Assembly: GCA_035552195.1 (NCBI GenBank)
Contig: DASZLU010000017.1
Span: forward strand, 1-64,000
DNA: 64,000 nucleotides
Origin: CAIKMD01 sp035552195
Lineage (GTDB): Bacteria > Pseudomonadota > Alphaproteobacteria > ATCC43930 > CGMCC-115725
Direction of reading: 5' to 3'
The notes under the pieces are model-generated. The model saw only the letters and a list, made by a program, of their open reading frames with translations, made no database searches and was not told the DNA's origin. The translations under genes were made by a program, and so were the position numbers. Below are positions 14,830 to 25,464 of this stretch, piece after piece (position 1 is the stretch's first letter; every line of letters begins with the position of its first letter).

Positions 14830-16311
14830 TTATTTCTCCGCGCGCGCGCTTTCGTCGGCGACCACATGGACCGCGAAATGGAAGGCGGGCAGATCCTCGC
14901 CGGGGTGGTCGTCGGCATAGGTGAGCTGCGGGATGCGGAAATTATTCGGCCGCGTCTCCTGGCCTTTATAGATGCCGGGATAGAGGTCGATGTAATGCCA
15001 GCCCGGCGCGCCGCTCGCCGGCATATAGACGGTAACGTCGCCCTGGCTGTTGAAGCCGCAGGCATAGCCGACGTAATTGTCGTCATAGACGACGTGATAG
15101 ATGTTGGCCGTCTCGCTCCAACCGACGCCTTTGAGATGCACCGTCAGCATGTCGCCGGCGTGTACTTCCTGCACGCCCAGCGGCAGGGCGGAGGCTTCGA
15201 GCCAGAAGCTGCCGGCGATTTTCTTGCCGCCATCGTCGACGAAGATCGCATGCGCACCGCCGAGATCGTCGGGCACTTTGAGGTCGAAGGCGAGTTTGCC
15301 GCTGGCGTCGGCTTTCGCTTCGGCTATCGGGCGTGCGCGTTCTTCCCAACCATTGGCGACGACGCGGTTGCCGGCCACCGTCGACCATTGCAGCTGATAG
15401 GATTTGCCCGGCGTGAAGCCTTGACCGCTGACGGTGAGCGGCTTGCCGACGCTCGCGAAAGCCGGTGTCGCGAGAAGCGCGCCCGGCTTCGGCAAATTAC
15501 GCACGCTCTTCTGCGTCTGCGCTTCGACCGGCGGCGGCACGACCGCTTCGCCGCGCGTCACCGTGAAATTCGTCTTGAAGCGCGGCCGGTCGGGCACCGG
15601 GTTCTGCTGCGGGTTCATATAGGGGAAGGTGAACTCGCCGTGGATGAGCTGCAGCACATGCGTGCCGGTCGGGCCCGTCGCCGGGATAGCGAAATGCGCC
15701 GAGCCGTGGGTCGAGACCGACGATATCCAGCCGGTGAAATTGTTGTCGTAAACCAGCATCCAGCTGTTCTCGAGCTCGCGGAAGCCGATGCCTTTGATGT
15801 CGAGAGTGATCGGCGTGCCGGGCGGGCCATTCTCCGGCGTGATCTTCATCGTCATGTCGACGTTAAAGCCCGCCTGGGTAAAGAGCTTCGTGCCTTGTTC
15901 CAGCTGGATGTCGTGCTGGAAGCCGAAATCATCGGGCACGATGAAGCTCGCGGCGAATTTGCCGGCGGCGTCGGTCTTCACCCGCGCGATGCGATAGCCG
16001 ACCGGCGCGTACTCGCGGCCGTGATATTCGCCGTTGGCGGTTTTCCAGCTGCCTTTGACCGTGCGCCAGACGAGATCGAATTCTTGATCGGCGGGCAGGG
16101 CATCGCCGCTCACCGTGACATTGGCGCCTTCGCTGGCATGAAGCGGCGCGACATTGAGTTTACCGACGAAACCATTCGCCGGTTGCGCCGCCGCGACCTC
16201 TGGCCCGAAATCCGTTGCCAGCGCGGCCTCGGCCCGCGAAACACCGAGGCTCGGCAGCCCAAGAATAGCTGCGAGCAAAATAAATGCACGCGCGGCGCAT
16301 GACGTCGACAT
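14830..16311 (-). CDS. secreted protein with duplicated Ig-like/IPT-type repeats
   Basis: An exported protein of 493 residues with a signal peptide (CAARAFILLAAILGLPSLGV, cleavage near SRAEA). The mature part is built from two related halves. MLVYDNNFTGWISSVSTHGS in the first half aligns with HVVYDDNYVGYACGFNSQGD in the second, and VTVSGDALPADQEFDLVW with LTVSGQGFTPGKSYQLQW. The repeat pattern (gain of function motif xVSGxxF/LxPxxxxxLxW followed by beta strands) resembles IPT/TIG or carbohydrate-binding beta-sandwich domains. No catalytic motif is visible. I chose the ATG at 16311, preceded by GGGGGA, over upstream ATGs that would mask the signal peptide. Confidence 0.75.
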   Translation of the reverse strand: MSTSCAARAFILLAAILGLPSLGVSRAEAALATDFGPEVAAAQPANGFVGKLNVAPLHASEGANVTVSGDALPADQEFDLVWRTVKGSWKTANGEYHGREYAPVGYRIARVKTDAAGKFAASFIVPDDFGFQHDIQLEQGTKLFTQAGFNVDMTMKITPENGPPGTPITLDIKGIGFRELENSWMLVYDNNFTGWISSVSTHGSAHFAIPATGPTGTHVLQLIHGEFTFPYMNPQQNPVPDRPRFKTNFTVTRGEAVVPPPVEAQTQKSVRNLPKPGALLATPAFASVGKPLTVSGQGFTPGKSYQLQWSTVAGNRVVANGWEERARPIAEAKADASGKLAFDLKVPDDLGGAHAIFVDDGGKKIAGSFWLEASALPLGVQEVHAGDMLTVHLKGVGWSETANIYHVVYDDNYVGYACGFNSQGDVTVYMPASGAPGWHYIDLYPGIYKGQETRPNNFRIPQLTYADDHPGEDLPAFHFAVHVVADESARAEK

Positions 16312-16481
16312 GTGAAATCCCCCGTTCACGACAGCAACACGAGTCATAGCGGCGGCCGCGGCCCGAAGGAAGCACCGAGTCGGGACCTCGCGACTCGGCG
16401 GAGCCACGATGCGGCAAGATATCTGCGCTGTCTTGGTGTTTCGGCGAAGCGAAACTCGGTAAGCTCGCCGGGTGAGGGACT

Positions 16482-18344
<1,863 letters not shown>

Positions 18345-18395
18345 GGTCCCGCGGCCGTCTGTGGGCCGCTGGGCTGCTCTTGGGGGAGGAACGGC

Positions 18396-19415
18396 ATGCG
18401 CTTATTTCGATGGATGGCGGTTGCAGCGATTCTGGCGGCGAGTTTGGTGACGACTCTGGCGACAGCCCGAGCGGATCCGCTCAATATCCGCGTCGCCTGG
18501 GTTGTCGTGCCGAACAATCTTCCGCCGATCCTCTTCGCCCAGCCGGGCATCGCGCGTCACCAAGCGCAGTCCTACACGATGGATGCGATCCACTTCTCGG
18601 GCACGCCGCAGATGATTTCGGCTTTGGGTGCGAACGAGATCGACATCGCGCTTCTCGCCTACTCATCGCTGGCCGTGGCGATCGAGAATGCCGGGATGAC
18701 CGATCTGCGCGTGATTGCCGATGCATTTCAGGACGGTGCACCCGGCTACTACACCGATGAATATATGGTGCTGAAGGACAGTCCGATCCGCACCGTGGAG
18801 GATCTGAAGGGTCGGACTCTCGGCTCGAACGTCACGGGCGGCGCCATCGACGTCGGCCTGCGCGCGATGCTGGAGCAGCACAAGCTCGATCCGCGCAAAG
18901 ACGTCACGATCATCGAGGTGGCGTTTCCCAACATGCGCGCGGCGCTCACCGAGCATAAGGTCGAGCTGATTGGCACGGGGCTACCTTTCGCGCAGGACCC
19001 CGTGCTGCGGCAGGCGACGCGCACGATCTTCACCCAGCGCGATGCGATCGGGCGAAGCGAGATGATCGTGTGGGTCGCACGCGCGGGGTTCCTCGCGGCG
19101 AACCGTCCGGCGATGGTCGATTTCATGGAGGATGTGCTGCGCGCGCTGCACTTCTTCACCGATCCGGCCCTTCATTCCGCGGCGGTCGATATCGTCGCCC
19201 GTTTCAACAAGCAGCCGGCGGAAAACTATGATTCCTGGCTCTTCAAGCCGGCGGGTGATTATTATCGCGATCCCAACGCCATCCCGGATCTCGATGCCTT
19301 GCAGTCGAACATCCGGACGCAGGTGCAGTTCGGCTTCCTGAAATCCGATCTCGATGTCCGGGAATACGCCGATCTCACGCTCATCGCGGACGCGGCGAAG
19401 CGGCTTCAACCCTAA
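18396..19415 (+). CDS. ABC transporter substrate-binding protein, NMT1/SsuA-like
   Basis: Periplasmic binding protein of 339 residues with a signal peptide (RLFRWMAVAAILAASLVT, cleaved near ATARA). The body has the NMT1/NitT/TauT-like pattern: EIDIALLAYSSLAVAIENAG, VLKDSPIRTVEDLKGRTLGS and a Trp-rich end FDSW-like (NYDSWLFKPAGDYYRDPN). It is a clear paralogue of the product at 55333 (shared VENAG/IENAG, MKDSPI/LKDSPI and the FxKPAGDYYR/FLPGKGYYR region). No permease or ATPase gene accompanies it, so it must use a transporter encoded elsewhere or act as a sensor. The ligand is unknown. Confidence 0.85.
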   Translation: MRLFRWMAVAAILAASLVTTLATARADPLNIRVAWVVVPNNLPPILFAQPGIARHQAQSYTMDAIHFSGTPQMISALGANEIDIALLAYSSLAVAIENAGMTDLRVIADAFQDGAPGYYTDEYMVLKDSPIRTVEDLKGRTLGSNVTGGAIDVGLRAMLEQHKLDPRKDVTIIEVAFPNMRAALTEHKVELIGTGLPFAQDPVLRQATRTIFTQRDAIGRSEMIVWVARAGFLAANRPAMVDFMEDVLRALHFFTDPALHSAAVDIVARFNKQPAENYDSWLFKPAGDYYRDPNAIPDLDALQSNIRTQVQFGFLKSDLDVREYADLTLIADAAKRLQP

Positions 19416-19427
19416 TCCCGCCCAACC

Positions 19428-20204
19428 CTAATCCTGCGCCGTCGAGCTGGGTTTGAGCCCGACCTCCTGGTAGCCGCCGCCGCTCTCATCCGGCCACGAC
19501 ACTGCCTTCTGGAAGGCGGGACGCGCGCTCAATTCGCGGTACCACGCATGAACGCGGGGCCGCCGCTGCGCGGACCAAAATCGGTCCTGGCCGAGTGCAC
19601 TCAAGCGAAACATGTAGGGCGCGATCGCCACATCGGCGAGCGAGTAATCCCCGACCACCCACGGACCGGGATCAAGCCTCGCTTCAAGCTCGTCCAGCAG
19701 TGCCTCGAGATCGTTCCTGGCCTTGGTCAGCTCGTCTTTCGTGATCTCGCCGCGTACGCCGCGCGAATGGAGATCGCGCAGGAATTGGGTCGGGCGCTTC
19801 TCCGCTTGGGCGCGAAGTTCTTCGTCGCTCCATCGGTTGCGCAGTTTCGGCAAGATGTATTGGACATAGGTCAGGAGAGCGATGGGAGACATCGCGATTT
19901 CGCAGGTGCGGATGAACAATTTCATCCTGGCAGCGGCAAGCGGATCCGATGGAACGAGGCGCGGGCCCGGAAAGGCGGCGTCGATGTATTCGTTGATGAT
20001 CACCGACTCCCGCACGACCGAACCGTCATGCACCAGGGTCGGAACCACGCCGTCCGGATTGATGGCGAGATATTCCGGCGTCAGCTGATCGAACTTGAAG
20101 AGGTCGATATATTTGCTCTCCCAGCTCACGCCTTTTTCTTCGAGCGCCATGCGGCAGCGGACGGAACAGACCGAACTCCAGAAATGATAAAGCTGCACGG
20201 TCAT
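19428..20204 (-). CDS. glutathione S-transferase family protein
   Basis: GST of 258 residues. The thioredoxin-like N-terminal domain (VQLYHFWSSVCSVRCRMALE) has the usual Ser/Cys-containing site, then NPDGVVPTLVHDGSVVRES, where the cis-Pro and glutathione-binding ES pair lie. The helical C-terminal domain ends with DYSLADVAIAPYMFRL, the conserved N-capping Asp motif. I chose the ATG at 20204; the frame extends upstream but overlaps the acyl-CoA-dehydrogenase-fold gene. It is the second gene of that operon (30 bases apart) under the divergent MarR regulator, which suggests a role in aromatic or electrophile metabolism. Confidence 0.9.
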   Translation of the reverse strand: MTVQLYHFWSSVCSVRCRMALEEKGVSWESKYIDLFKFDQLTPEYLAINPDGVVPTLVHDGSVVRESVIINEYIDAAFPGPRLVPSDPLAAARMKLFIRTCEIAMSPIALLTYVQYILPKLRNRWSDEELRAQAEKRPTQFLRDLHSRGVRGEITKDELTKARNDLEALLDELEARLDPGPWVVGDYSLADVAIAPYMFRLSALGQDRFWSAQRRPRVHAWYRELSARPAFQKAVSWPDESGGGYQEVGLKPSSTAQD

Positions 20205-20233
20205 CGCAGAATCCCTCCCCAGTATTGACCGAC

Positions 20234-21427
20234 TCAGTATTGACCGATAGGCGGAAGCCCGAGCACGAGCTGACCATACATTGTCCCGACCACATCCCAA
20301 TTCATGCTGATATGGCGTCCGACGGCGTTGGCATCGCGCCAGGCGCGCTGCACCGGGTTTGAAAGATTGAGGCCGAGCCCGCCCGTCGACGCATTCAACG
20401 CTTCCGTCGCCCGGATGGCGAGCGAGACCGCGAAGGCCTGACCGCGCCGGCATGTGATGCGGTCGTCGATCGTCACCTCGCGGCCTTCGCGCATCGCCTG
20501 CGCGCAAGCTTTGACGTCGCGCAGCAGGATCTCGCGCGCCGCATCGGCGCAGGCGGCTGCGTCGGCGACGCGTAATTGAACCGTCGCGAAATCGGCCATG
20601 CGATTGCTGGCGCCGGCAATTGCGCCACGGGTCACGCGCCGGCTCGTGGCGGCGAGATAATCGTCCAGGGCACCGAAGGCGGCTCCGGTCGCGACGGCGG
20701 CGAGGCACGAGGGGATATTGCAGAGCATCGGCACGCCGAAGGTCGGGTTATCGGCATAGACTTTCGCGCCGGGCGTCTTGCCGGACGTCGTCTGCTGAAA
20801 GGTCAGGATGCGACGGGCCGGCACGAACGCGTCGTCGAGGACCAACGTCTTGCTGCCGGTGCCGGCCAGGCCGATCACCTGCCACGTGTCGTCGATCGTG
20901 TAGTCCGTCGCCGGGATCAACAAGAAAGCGGGCGCCGGCGGACCGGCCTCGGCCGCGGACGGCAAGAGCGCGGCGCAAAAAGCCCAGGACGCGTTATCGC
21001 ACCCACTCGCGAAGCTCCAGCGTCCCGACAGCCTATACCCGCCCTCGACCGCGGCGGCCTTGGCGACTGGCGCGTAAGAGCCGCACAACAGCGCCTCGGA
21101 ATCTGCGTCCCAGACGTCGTGCTGTGCTTGGGCGCCGAAGCTCGCCAGCAGCCACTGGTGGGCGGCGAGCAATCCGCAGACCCAAGCGGTCGCGGCGCAG
21201 GATTTGGCGATCTCGTTGGTCAAGTCGACGAGGATGGCGAAATCCTGCTCGTATCCGCCGAAGGCGCGGGGTTGAACGAGCTTGAAGAAGCCGATCTCGC
21301 GCAGCGCGGCGACGTTCTCCGGGGCGACGGTGCAGTTTTTCTCCGTCGCGGCGGCGCGCGCTTTGAAGGCGGGCGCCAGTTCTTGAATGGCCGAAGACAA
21401 ACGCTTGATATCTGCAGGGAATTCCAT
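20234..21427 (-). CDS. acyl-CoA dehydrogenase-fold flavin monooxygenase
   Basis: A 397-residue protein of the acyl-CoA dehydrogenase fold, closest in style to two-component monooxygenase oxygenases such as HsaA or p-hydroxyphenylacetate 3-hydroxylase C2. Evidence: a large N-terminal helical domain with LREIGFFKLVQPRAFGGYEQ, the middle beta domain SGRWSFASGCDNASWAFCAA and TWQVIGLAGTGSKTLVLDDA, and the C-terminal helical bundle ending ISMNWDVVGTMYGQLVLGLP. The typical catalytic Glu of true acyl-CoA dehydrogenases is not evident. The ATG at 21427 follows a strong GGAGGAAACGG. No flavin reductase gene is adjacent. Operon with the GST, probably controlled by the divergent MarR protein. Confidence 0.85.
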   Translation of the reverse strand: MEFPADIKRLSSAIQELAPAFKARAAATEKNCTVAPENVAALREIGFFKLVQPRAFGGYEQDFAILVDLTNEIAKSCAATAWVCGLLAAHQWLLASFGAQAQHDVWDADSEALLCGSYAPVAKAAAVEGGYRLSGRWSFASGCDNASWAFCAALLPSAAEAGPPAPAFLLIPATDYTIDDTWQVIGLAGTGSKTLVLDDAFVPARRILTFQQTTSGKTPGAKVYADNPTFGVPMLCNIPSCLAAVATGAAFGALDDYLAATSRRVTRGAIAGASNRMADFATVQLRVADAAACADAAREILLRDVKACAQAMREGREVTIDDRITCRRGQAFAVSLAIRATEALNASTGGLGLNLSNPVQRAWRDANAVGRHISMNWDVVGTMYGQLVLGLPPIGQY

Positions 21428-21492
21428 CCGTTTCCTCCGGCGATTGCTTTTAGCCAGGCGGCGCCATCGCCAGCTAAGGCCCGACGCAAAAA

Positions 21493-21520
21493 TTTGTAAA
21501 GACAAAAGTTGCAAATGCAA
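21493..21520. promoter_or_regulatory. tandem palindromes, candidate MarR operator
   Basis: Two inverted repeats lie side by side in the 155-base divergent promoter region between the monooxygenase gene and the marR-type gene: TTTGT-AAAG-ACAAA at 21493-21506 and the perfect TTGCA-AA-TGCAA at 21509-21520. MarR proteins typically bind A/T-rich palindromes of this size in the promoter between themselves and the genes they control. Which of the two, or both, is bound is not decidable here. Confidence 0.55.
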
Positions 21521-21582
21521 ATGTTGATGGCGGTCGGGACGCGGGCCTAGACTGGCCCCGTGCCATCTCGGGGATTAACGCA

Positions 21583-22062
21583 TTGGCTCGGCGCGCGAAT
21601 TACAAATTCACCAACTCGTTCCCGTATTTGCTCAACCGGGTCGGCGTCCGCATCGCCGCATTGTTCGACGAGCGCATCGCGGATTACGGCGTGACCATGC
21701 CGATGTATCGGGTGCTGGCGGCGCTGCGCGAGCGCCCGGATCAGCGGCTGAGCGATCTGAGCACCATGACGACGATCGAGATGTCGACCTTGTCGCGCCT
21801 CGTCGGGACCATGAAACGGAAAGGCTTCGTCTCGCGCCGGCGCCCCGAGGACAACGGCCGGACCGTCGCGATAAACCTGACGTCGAAGGGCCGCGGCCTT
21901 GTGGACGAATTGATCCCGATTGTCGTGCATTTCGAGGAGGTTGCGGTCCGCAACCGGACCCCCGCGGAAGTGCAATGGATCAACCGCGCGCTAGCCGACG
22001 CTTACGACTGCTTGAACGAACTCGAAGCCGAAATCCGCGGGCGGAGAGCGATACGATCCTGA
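21583..22062 (+). CDS. MarR family transcriptional regulator
   Basis: A 159-residue winged-helix regulator. The N-terminal helix (TNSFPYLLNRVGVRIAALFD) and MYRVLAALRERPDQRLSDLS precede the recognition helix region IEMSTLSRLVGTMKRKGFVS. The wing is RRRPEDNGRTVAINLTSKG, with the conserved Asp and Arg of MarR wings. Start is a TTG at 21583 after CGGGGATT; no ATG fits upstream. It is divergent from the monooxygenase/GST operon and probably represses it and itself, being released by an aromatic ligand. That is the common mode for the family, not shown here. Confidence 0.92.
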   Translation: MARRANYKFTNSFPYLLNRVGVRIAALFDERIADYGVTMPMYRVLAALRERPDQRLSDLSTMTTIEMSTLSRLVGTMKRKGFVSRRRPEDNGRTVAINLTSKGRGLVDELIPIVVHFEEVAVRNRTPAEVQWINRALADAYDCLNELEAEIRGRRAIRS

Positions 22063-22068
22063 TCGCGC

Positions 22069-22362
22069 TTACTCGAACAACCGCTCGAACGTGCTCAGCG
22101 TGTAACTGATCGGCAGGAAGAAATCGACGCTGTCGCCGGCGATGTCATGCGGTAGCGGCGGAACCGGTGAGGCATCGCGGATCGTCGCGAGGCTCGCTTC
22201 GTCAAGTGCGGATGAGCCCGTGCTCCGATCGACCCAGACACGGGTCACGTTGCCGTCGCGCGCGATGGTGAATGCGACCACGCCTTTGCCTTCTTGACGA
22301 TGCTCCCGGGCTTCGGCCGGATAGCGTTCCTGCCGCGCGATCCACGCTTGCAGACGCAGCAT
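22069..22362 (-). CDS. TonB C-terminal domain fragment (split by frameshift)
   Basis: This frame encodes only the TonB C-terminal domain: RLQAWIARQERYPAEAREHR, GVVAFTIARDGNVTRVWVDR, then SSALDEASLATIRDASPVPP. The domain touches outer-membrane receptors and cannot work without the membrane anchor, which is encoded just upstream in another frame (22374-22904). Reading this frame backwards gives KLSDDY directly before the Met, which joins naturally to the end of the upstream frame. A separate start at 22362 is possible but gives an anchorless protein. Confidence 0.6.
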   Translation of the reverse strand: MLRLQAWIARQERYPAEAREHRQEGKGVVAFTIARDGNVTRVWVDRSTGSSALDEASLATIRDASPVPPLPHDIAGDSVDFFLPISYTLSTFERLFE

Positions 22363-22373
22363 GTAATCGTCGC

Positions 22374-22904
22374 TCAGTTTCGCTGACGCAGCGCGACGGC
22401 GGCGCTACGCGACGCGGCGCTGGTCTGCGGCCGGCCGTCGAGACTTTCTGAGAGCAACGCGGCGACCGTCGCGTTTGGTTTCGGCGTGGCGGGCGGTCGC
22501 GCGGGCTTTGCGATTGGCGGCATGACGCGCGGCCGTTTTGCCGGTGGCGCGGACGAATGTGCCGGCTTGGCAGCGGCGACGACCGGCGCCGCCGGCTTTG
22601 CGGGCACTTTCTTTGCCGGCGGTGCGGCCGGTTCGGGGGCCGGTTGGACGGCGCGCTGGGGCGCGATCTCGCCGCTGCGGATAAGCGTCACCGGAATGGG
22701 ACGGAGTTCCGGAAATGGCTTAGGCTCGATATGCCAGCCGACGAGCAACGCGGCGACCACCGCGCCGTGCAGCGCACAGGATGCGCCGAGCGAGCGCTGC
22801 CAGGCGCGATCCCGCCAAAGGAGATTACGGGGCGCCGCTGTTGCCATATCCTTCACAATTCCGGCCTGCATGGGCGGAGTATCCCGGCGAATGAAGCTTA
22901 ACAA
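22374..22904 (-). CDS. tonB: TonB N-terminal part (membrane anchor and Pro-rich linker), frameshifted
   Basis: N-terminal portion of an energy-transducing TonB protein: cytoplasmic stub WRDRAWQRSLGA, one membrane anchor (SCALHGAVVAALLVGW), then a Pro/Ala/Lys-rich periplasmic linker (KKVPAKPAAPVVAAAKPAHS). It stops at ALRQRN followed by TGA, just before the C-terminal domain that continues in the next frame. Adding one A to the GAAAC run at the junction would give ALRQRKLSDDYMLRLQAWI and one protein of about 280 residues. The start is uncertain (TTG 22904, ATG 22871 or ATG 22847). Most likely a pseudogene or a sequencing error. Confidence 0.65.
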   Translation of the reverse strand: MLSFIRRDTPPMQAGIVKDMATAAPRNLLWRDRAWQRSLGASCALHGAVVAALLVGWHIEPKPFPELRPIPVTLIRSGEIAPQRAVQPAPEPAAPPAKKVPAKPAAPVVAAAKPAHSSAPPAKRPRVMPPIAKPARPPATPKPNATVAALLSESLDGRPQTSAASRSAAVALRQRN

Positions 22905-22919
22905 CCGGCTGCGAAACCA

Positions 22920-24155
22920 TTAGCGCGCCGTGCCCTGTTCCTCTTCCCAAAGATGGTCGCGCCAGCGCACCGCGACAAGCAGGACGCAGCTCACCCCGAC
23001 GGCGCAGTAGATCGCCACCGTTGTTCCAAAGCCCAAATATTGGATCAGCACGCCGGCGGCGAGGAGGCCGATCGGCAGCGAATAAACTGCCAGCATGCGC
23101 ACGCCCATGACGCGGCCGCGGAGACGATCCTCAGCGGTGCGCAACAGGATCACCGACATTGGCACCATGGCGAGGCTTTGTGCGACGCCGGCGATCAGCA
23201 GCACGACCATGCCGGTGGGCGGACTGGGCAGCAGCGGGAAAATCAGCAGCAGGCCGTACCAGATCATCATCGAGCTGACCATGAGCCGCGCCATGCCCCA
23301 GGATCGCCCGCCGAACGTCAACACGAGCGAACCGAAAAGGCTGCCGGTGGCGAAACTGGCGATGAGAAAGCCGAGTCCCTGCTGATCGATGCGATAAATC
23401 TCGCGCGCGACATAGGGCAGGAGCCCTTGGGACAGTGGAAAGGCGGTGAGATTGACGAGCACCGCCAGCGCCATCGCCGAGATCGCCGCCGGTGTGTTCC
23501 ACACATAGCGGAAGCCTTCGCCAAGATCGCGGATGGGCGTGAAAGCGCGGGGTAATTCCGTTTTCGGACTGCGATAAACGCCAAGCGTCAGGCAAAAGCT
23601 GAGGGCGTAGAGCGTAGCGATGACGATGTAGGCGTAGCCCATGCCGAACAGCGCGATGAGTCCGGCGCCGGCCAGCGAGCCGGCGATGCGGGCGCTGTCC
23701 ATCGTCGTGCGCATGACACTGGCGGCGCTGACCAGCACCTGCGGCGGCATCGATGCGCCAACCAGCGCGTTGCGCATCACCAGATCGGACGAGCGTACCA
23801 GCCCCATACAGGCGGCGACGACCAGGATGTAGCTCGGTCGGATGACGCCGGTAAAAGCCAGCGTCATGATCGTCGTGGCGAAGACGAAATAGCCCGCGCG
23901 CATGATGCACAGCAGATTGCGATGGCCGATGCGATCGCCCATCACACCAAAGAGCGGCGAGAGCAAAGTGCCGAGATATTGCAGCGAACCGTAAACCGTC
24001 AGCAGCAGCACCGAGCCGCTTTCGACGATGATGTACCAGCTCAGGATGATGCCTTCCATCTCGCCCGCCCACGAGGTGAGGAGATCGGCCGGCCACTGAA
24101 AACGAAAACTTTTGAGCGCGAACGGGCCCAGCGCGTGACTCAAACCACTGATCAT
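22920..24155 (-). CDS. MFS transporter (EntS-like exporter type)
   Basis: Major facilitator of 411 residues with twelve predicted membrane segments. The N-terminal half has the loop 2-3 motif GVMGDRIGHRNLLCIMRAGY, and the sixth-seventh segment linker carries SPKTELPRAFTPIRDLGEGF. The overall style (SFRFQWPADLLTSWAGEMEG start) matches the MFS_3 group that includes the enterobactin exporter EntS and several drug exporters. Substrate unknown. It lies between a broken tonB and an iron-type binding protein, so a siderophore or metal link is conceivable, but no siderophore synthesis gene is present. Confidence 0.85.
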   Translation of the reverse strand: MISGLSHALGPFALKSFRFQWPADLLTSWAGEMEGIILSWYIIVESGSVLLLTVYGSLQYLGTLLSPLFGVMGDRIGHRNLLCIMRAGYFVFATTIMTLAFTGVIRPSYILVVAACMGLVRSSDLVMRNALVGASMPPQVLVSAASVMRTTMDSARIAGSLAGAGLIALFGMGYAYIVIATLYALSFCLTLGVYRSPKTELPRAFTPIRDLGEGFRYVWNTPAAISAMALAVLVNLTAFPLSQGLLPYVAREIYRIDQQGLGFLIASFATGSLFGSLVLTFGGRSWGMARLMVSSMMIWYGLLLIFPLLPSPPTGMVVLLIAGVAQSLAMVPMSVILLRTAEDRLRGRVMGVRMLAVYSLPIGLLAAGVLIQYLGFGTTVAIYCAVGVSCVLLVAVRWRDHLWEEEQGTAR

Positions 24156-24207
24156 TGTTGCTTGTTGGTTGCTGCGGTGACTCGCGTGCCGGGAAGCCGC
24201 CTGTGCC

Positions 24208-25257
24208 TTAGGGAACGGTGGCCTTGTTGACGACCGGTCCCGTCAGCGCCTCGTAGTTCTTGCGGATCACGGCTACGCGGGTGCCATCGCCGAGGAAATC
24301 GCGATAGCCGTTGGCGAATTGCTTGTTCGCCAGCGGCGGCAGGCCGAGCGGCGCAGCAACATCGCTGCGCGGCGAATAAAGCGCCGGGTTCTTGCCCTGA
24401 ACTTCCAGGCTCAAGAGCCAGCTCACATAGAGCTTCGCCGCATTTGGATGCGGGCCATGTTTGAGGATGCCGCCAGCGGTGAAGAAAACGGGGATCTTGT
24501 CCTTTGCCGGCAGCGCGATTTTGAGCCCCCCGCCGGGGCCCGGACCTTGCGAACCGTTGGTGACGTCGAAGCTGATCCAGCTATCGCCCGCTTTGAGGCG
24601 CGCTGCGACGTCGCGATGGCCTTGAATGAAATAGGCCTGGTTCGCCAAATATTTTTTCAGGTAGTTCGCGCCGTATGTCTGGGCGATCAGGACGAAGCGG
24701 TAGAGGGTCGCGTCGTCGTCGGCTGGATAGGCCGTGACCATTTTGCCGCTGAATTGGGCGTTGAGGAAATCGAGCGCCGATTTCGGCACATCGCCCTCCT
24801 GCACCTTCTCGGGATTGTAGCCATAGAAGATCGGCGTGGCGTTGACTGCGACCCAGGCGCCGTTCCGCGCCTTCATCGGAGCCAAAACCTGATCGAAGCC
24901 TTCGGGTTTGAATCGCAGCAGCTGACCGGCCTTGTCCCAGCGATAGTAGTCCGCGATCGTTTGGAATTGGACGTAATCGACAACGATCTTCTTCGCCTTG
25001 ATCTGCTTGTCGACCTCCTGATCGAGAACGTTGCTGAAGCCGCCGGTGGCGGTGACCTTGACGCCCGGAAAGCGCTTCTCGAACGCTTCCGCGCCCGCTT
25101 TAGCGGCGGCCGGCCCAGCGCCGGTGTAGATCGTCAGCGCGCCTTCGGCCTTGGCCTTCTCATAAAGCTGCTCGAGCGTCTCGGCAGGCGCCGCGAGAGG
25201 CGCCAGAACAACAAGCGCGAACCACAAGCCGAAAGACGGAATCCTGCCCGATACCAC
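24208..25257 (-). CDS. extracellular solute-binding protein, iron(III)/family 1 type
   Basis: Periplasmic binding protein of 349 residues of the Fe(III)/thiamine/spermidine-like family 1. A signal peptide (SFGLWFALVVLAPLAAPAET) is followed by LEQLYEKAKAEGALTIYTGA, EAFEKRFPGVKVTATGGFSN, and VNATPIFYGYNPEKV. The start is taken as GTG at 25257 after AGGGGGGGAC; the frame continues upstream without family similarity. There are no permease or ATPase genes beside it. Related proteins bind ferric iron, phosphonates or organic anions; the Tyr residues typical of ferric-binding proteins cannot be assigned with certainty. Confidence 0.82.
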   Translation of the reverse strand: MVSGRIPSFGLWFALVVLAPLAAPAETLEQLYEKAKAEGALTIYTGAGPAAAKAGAEAFEKRFPGVKVTATGGFSNVLDQEVDKQIKAKKIVVDYVQFQTIADYYRWDKAGQLLRFKPEGFDQVLAPMKARNGAWVAVNATPIFYGYNPEKVQEGDVPKSALDFLNAQFSGKMVTAYPADDDATLYRFVLIAQTYGANYLKKYLANQAYFIQGHRDVAARLKAGDSWISFDVTNGSQGPGPGGGLKIALPAKDKIPVFFTAGGILKHGPHPNAAKLYVSWLLSLEVQGKNPALYSPRSDVAAPLGLPPLANKQFANGYRDFLGDGTRVAVIRKNYEALTGPVVNKATVP

Positions 25258-25464
25258 ATGCGTCCCCCCCCTTTGGAGCCGGCGGCTCGTTTTGTTTTCC
25301 GCGCGGATCATAGCATGGCCTGCGGCCACAATCCCGCCTAACCGCATTACGCACGTGGAGGTAGGCGTGGCTCTTCCACTCGCATGCGCATCGGAACGGT
25401 TGACCCTTGGAGGCGTCTTTCTAATTTGTCATTGACGCTTCGTCACATCGCTGCAAGGATCGCA

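Noticed and set aside
12392..14920. Very long frame (about 840 codons) antisense to the PPOX and ABC-F genes.
   Set aside because: The ABC-F protein on the other strand has all its motifs; the antisense frame has none and spans two genes.
18345..18395. GCGGCC/GGCCGC stem after recQ as terminator.
   Set aside because: The stem is short, has no T-run, and lies only about 30 bases before the next start; too weak to list.
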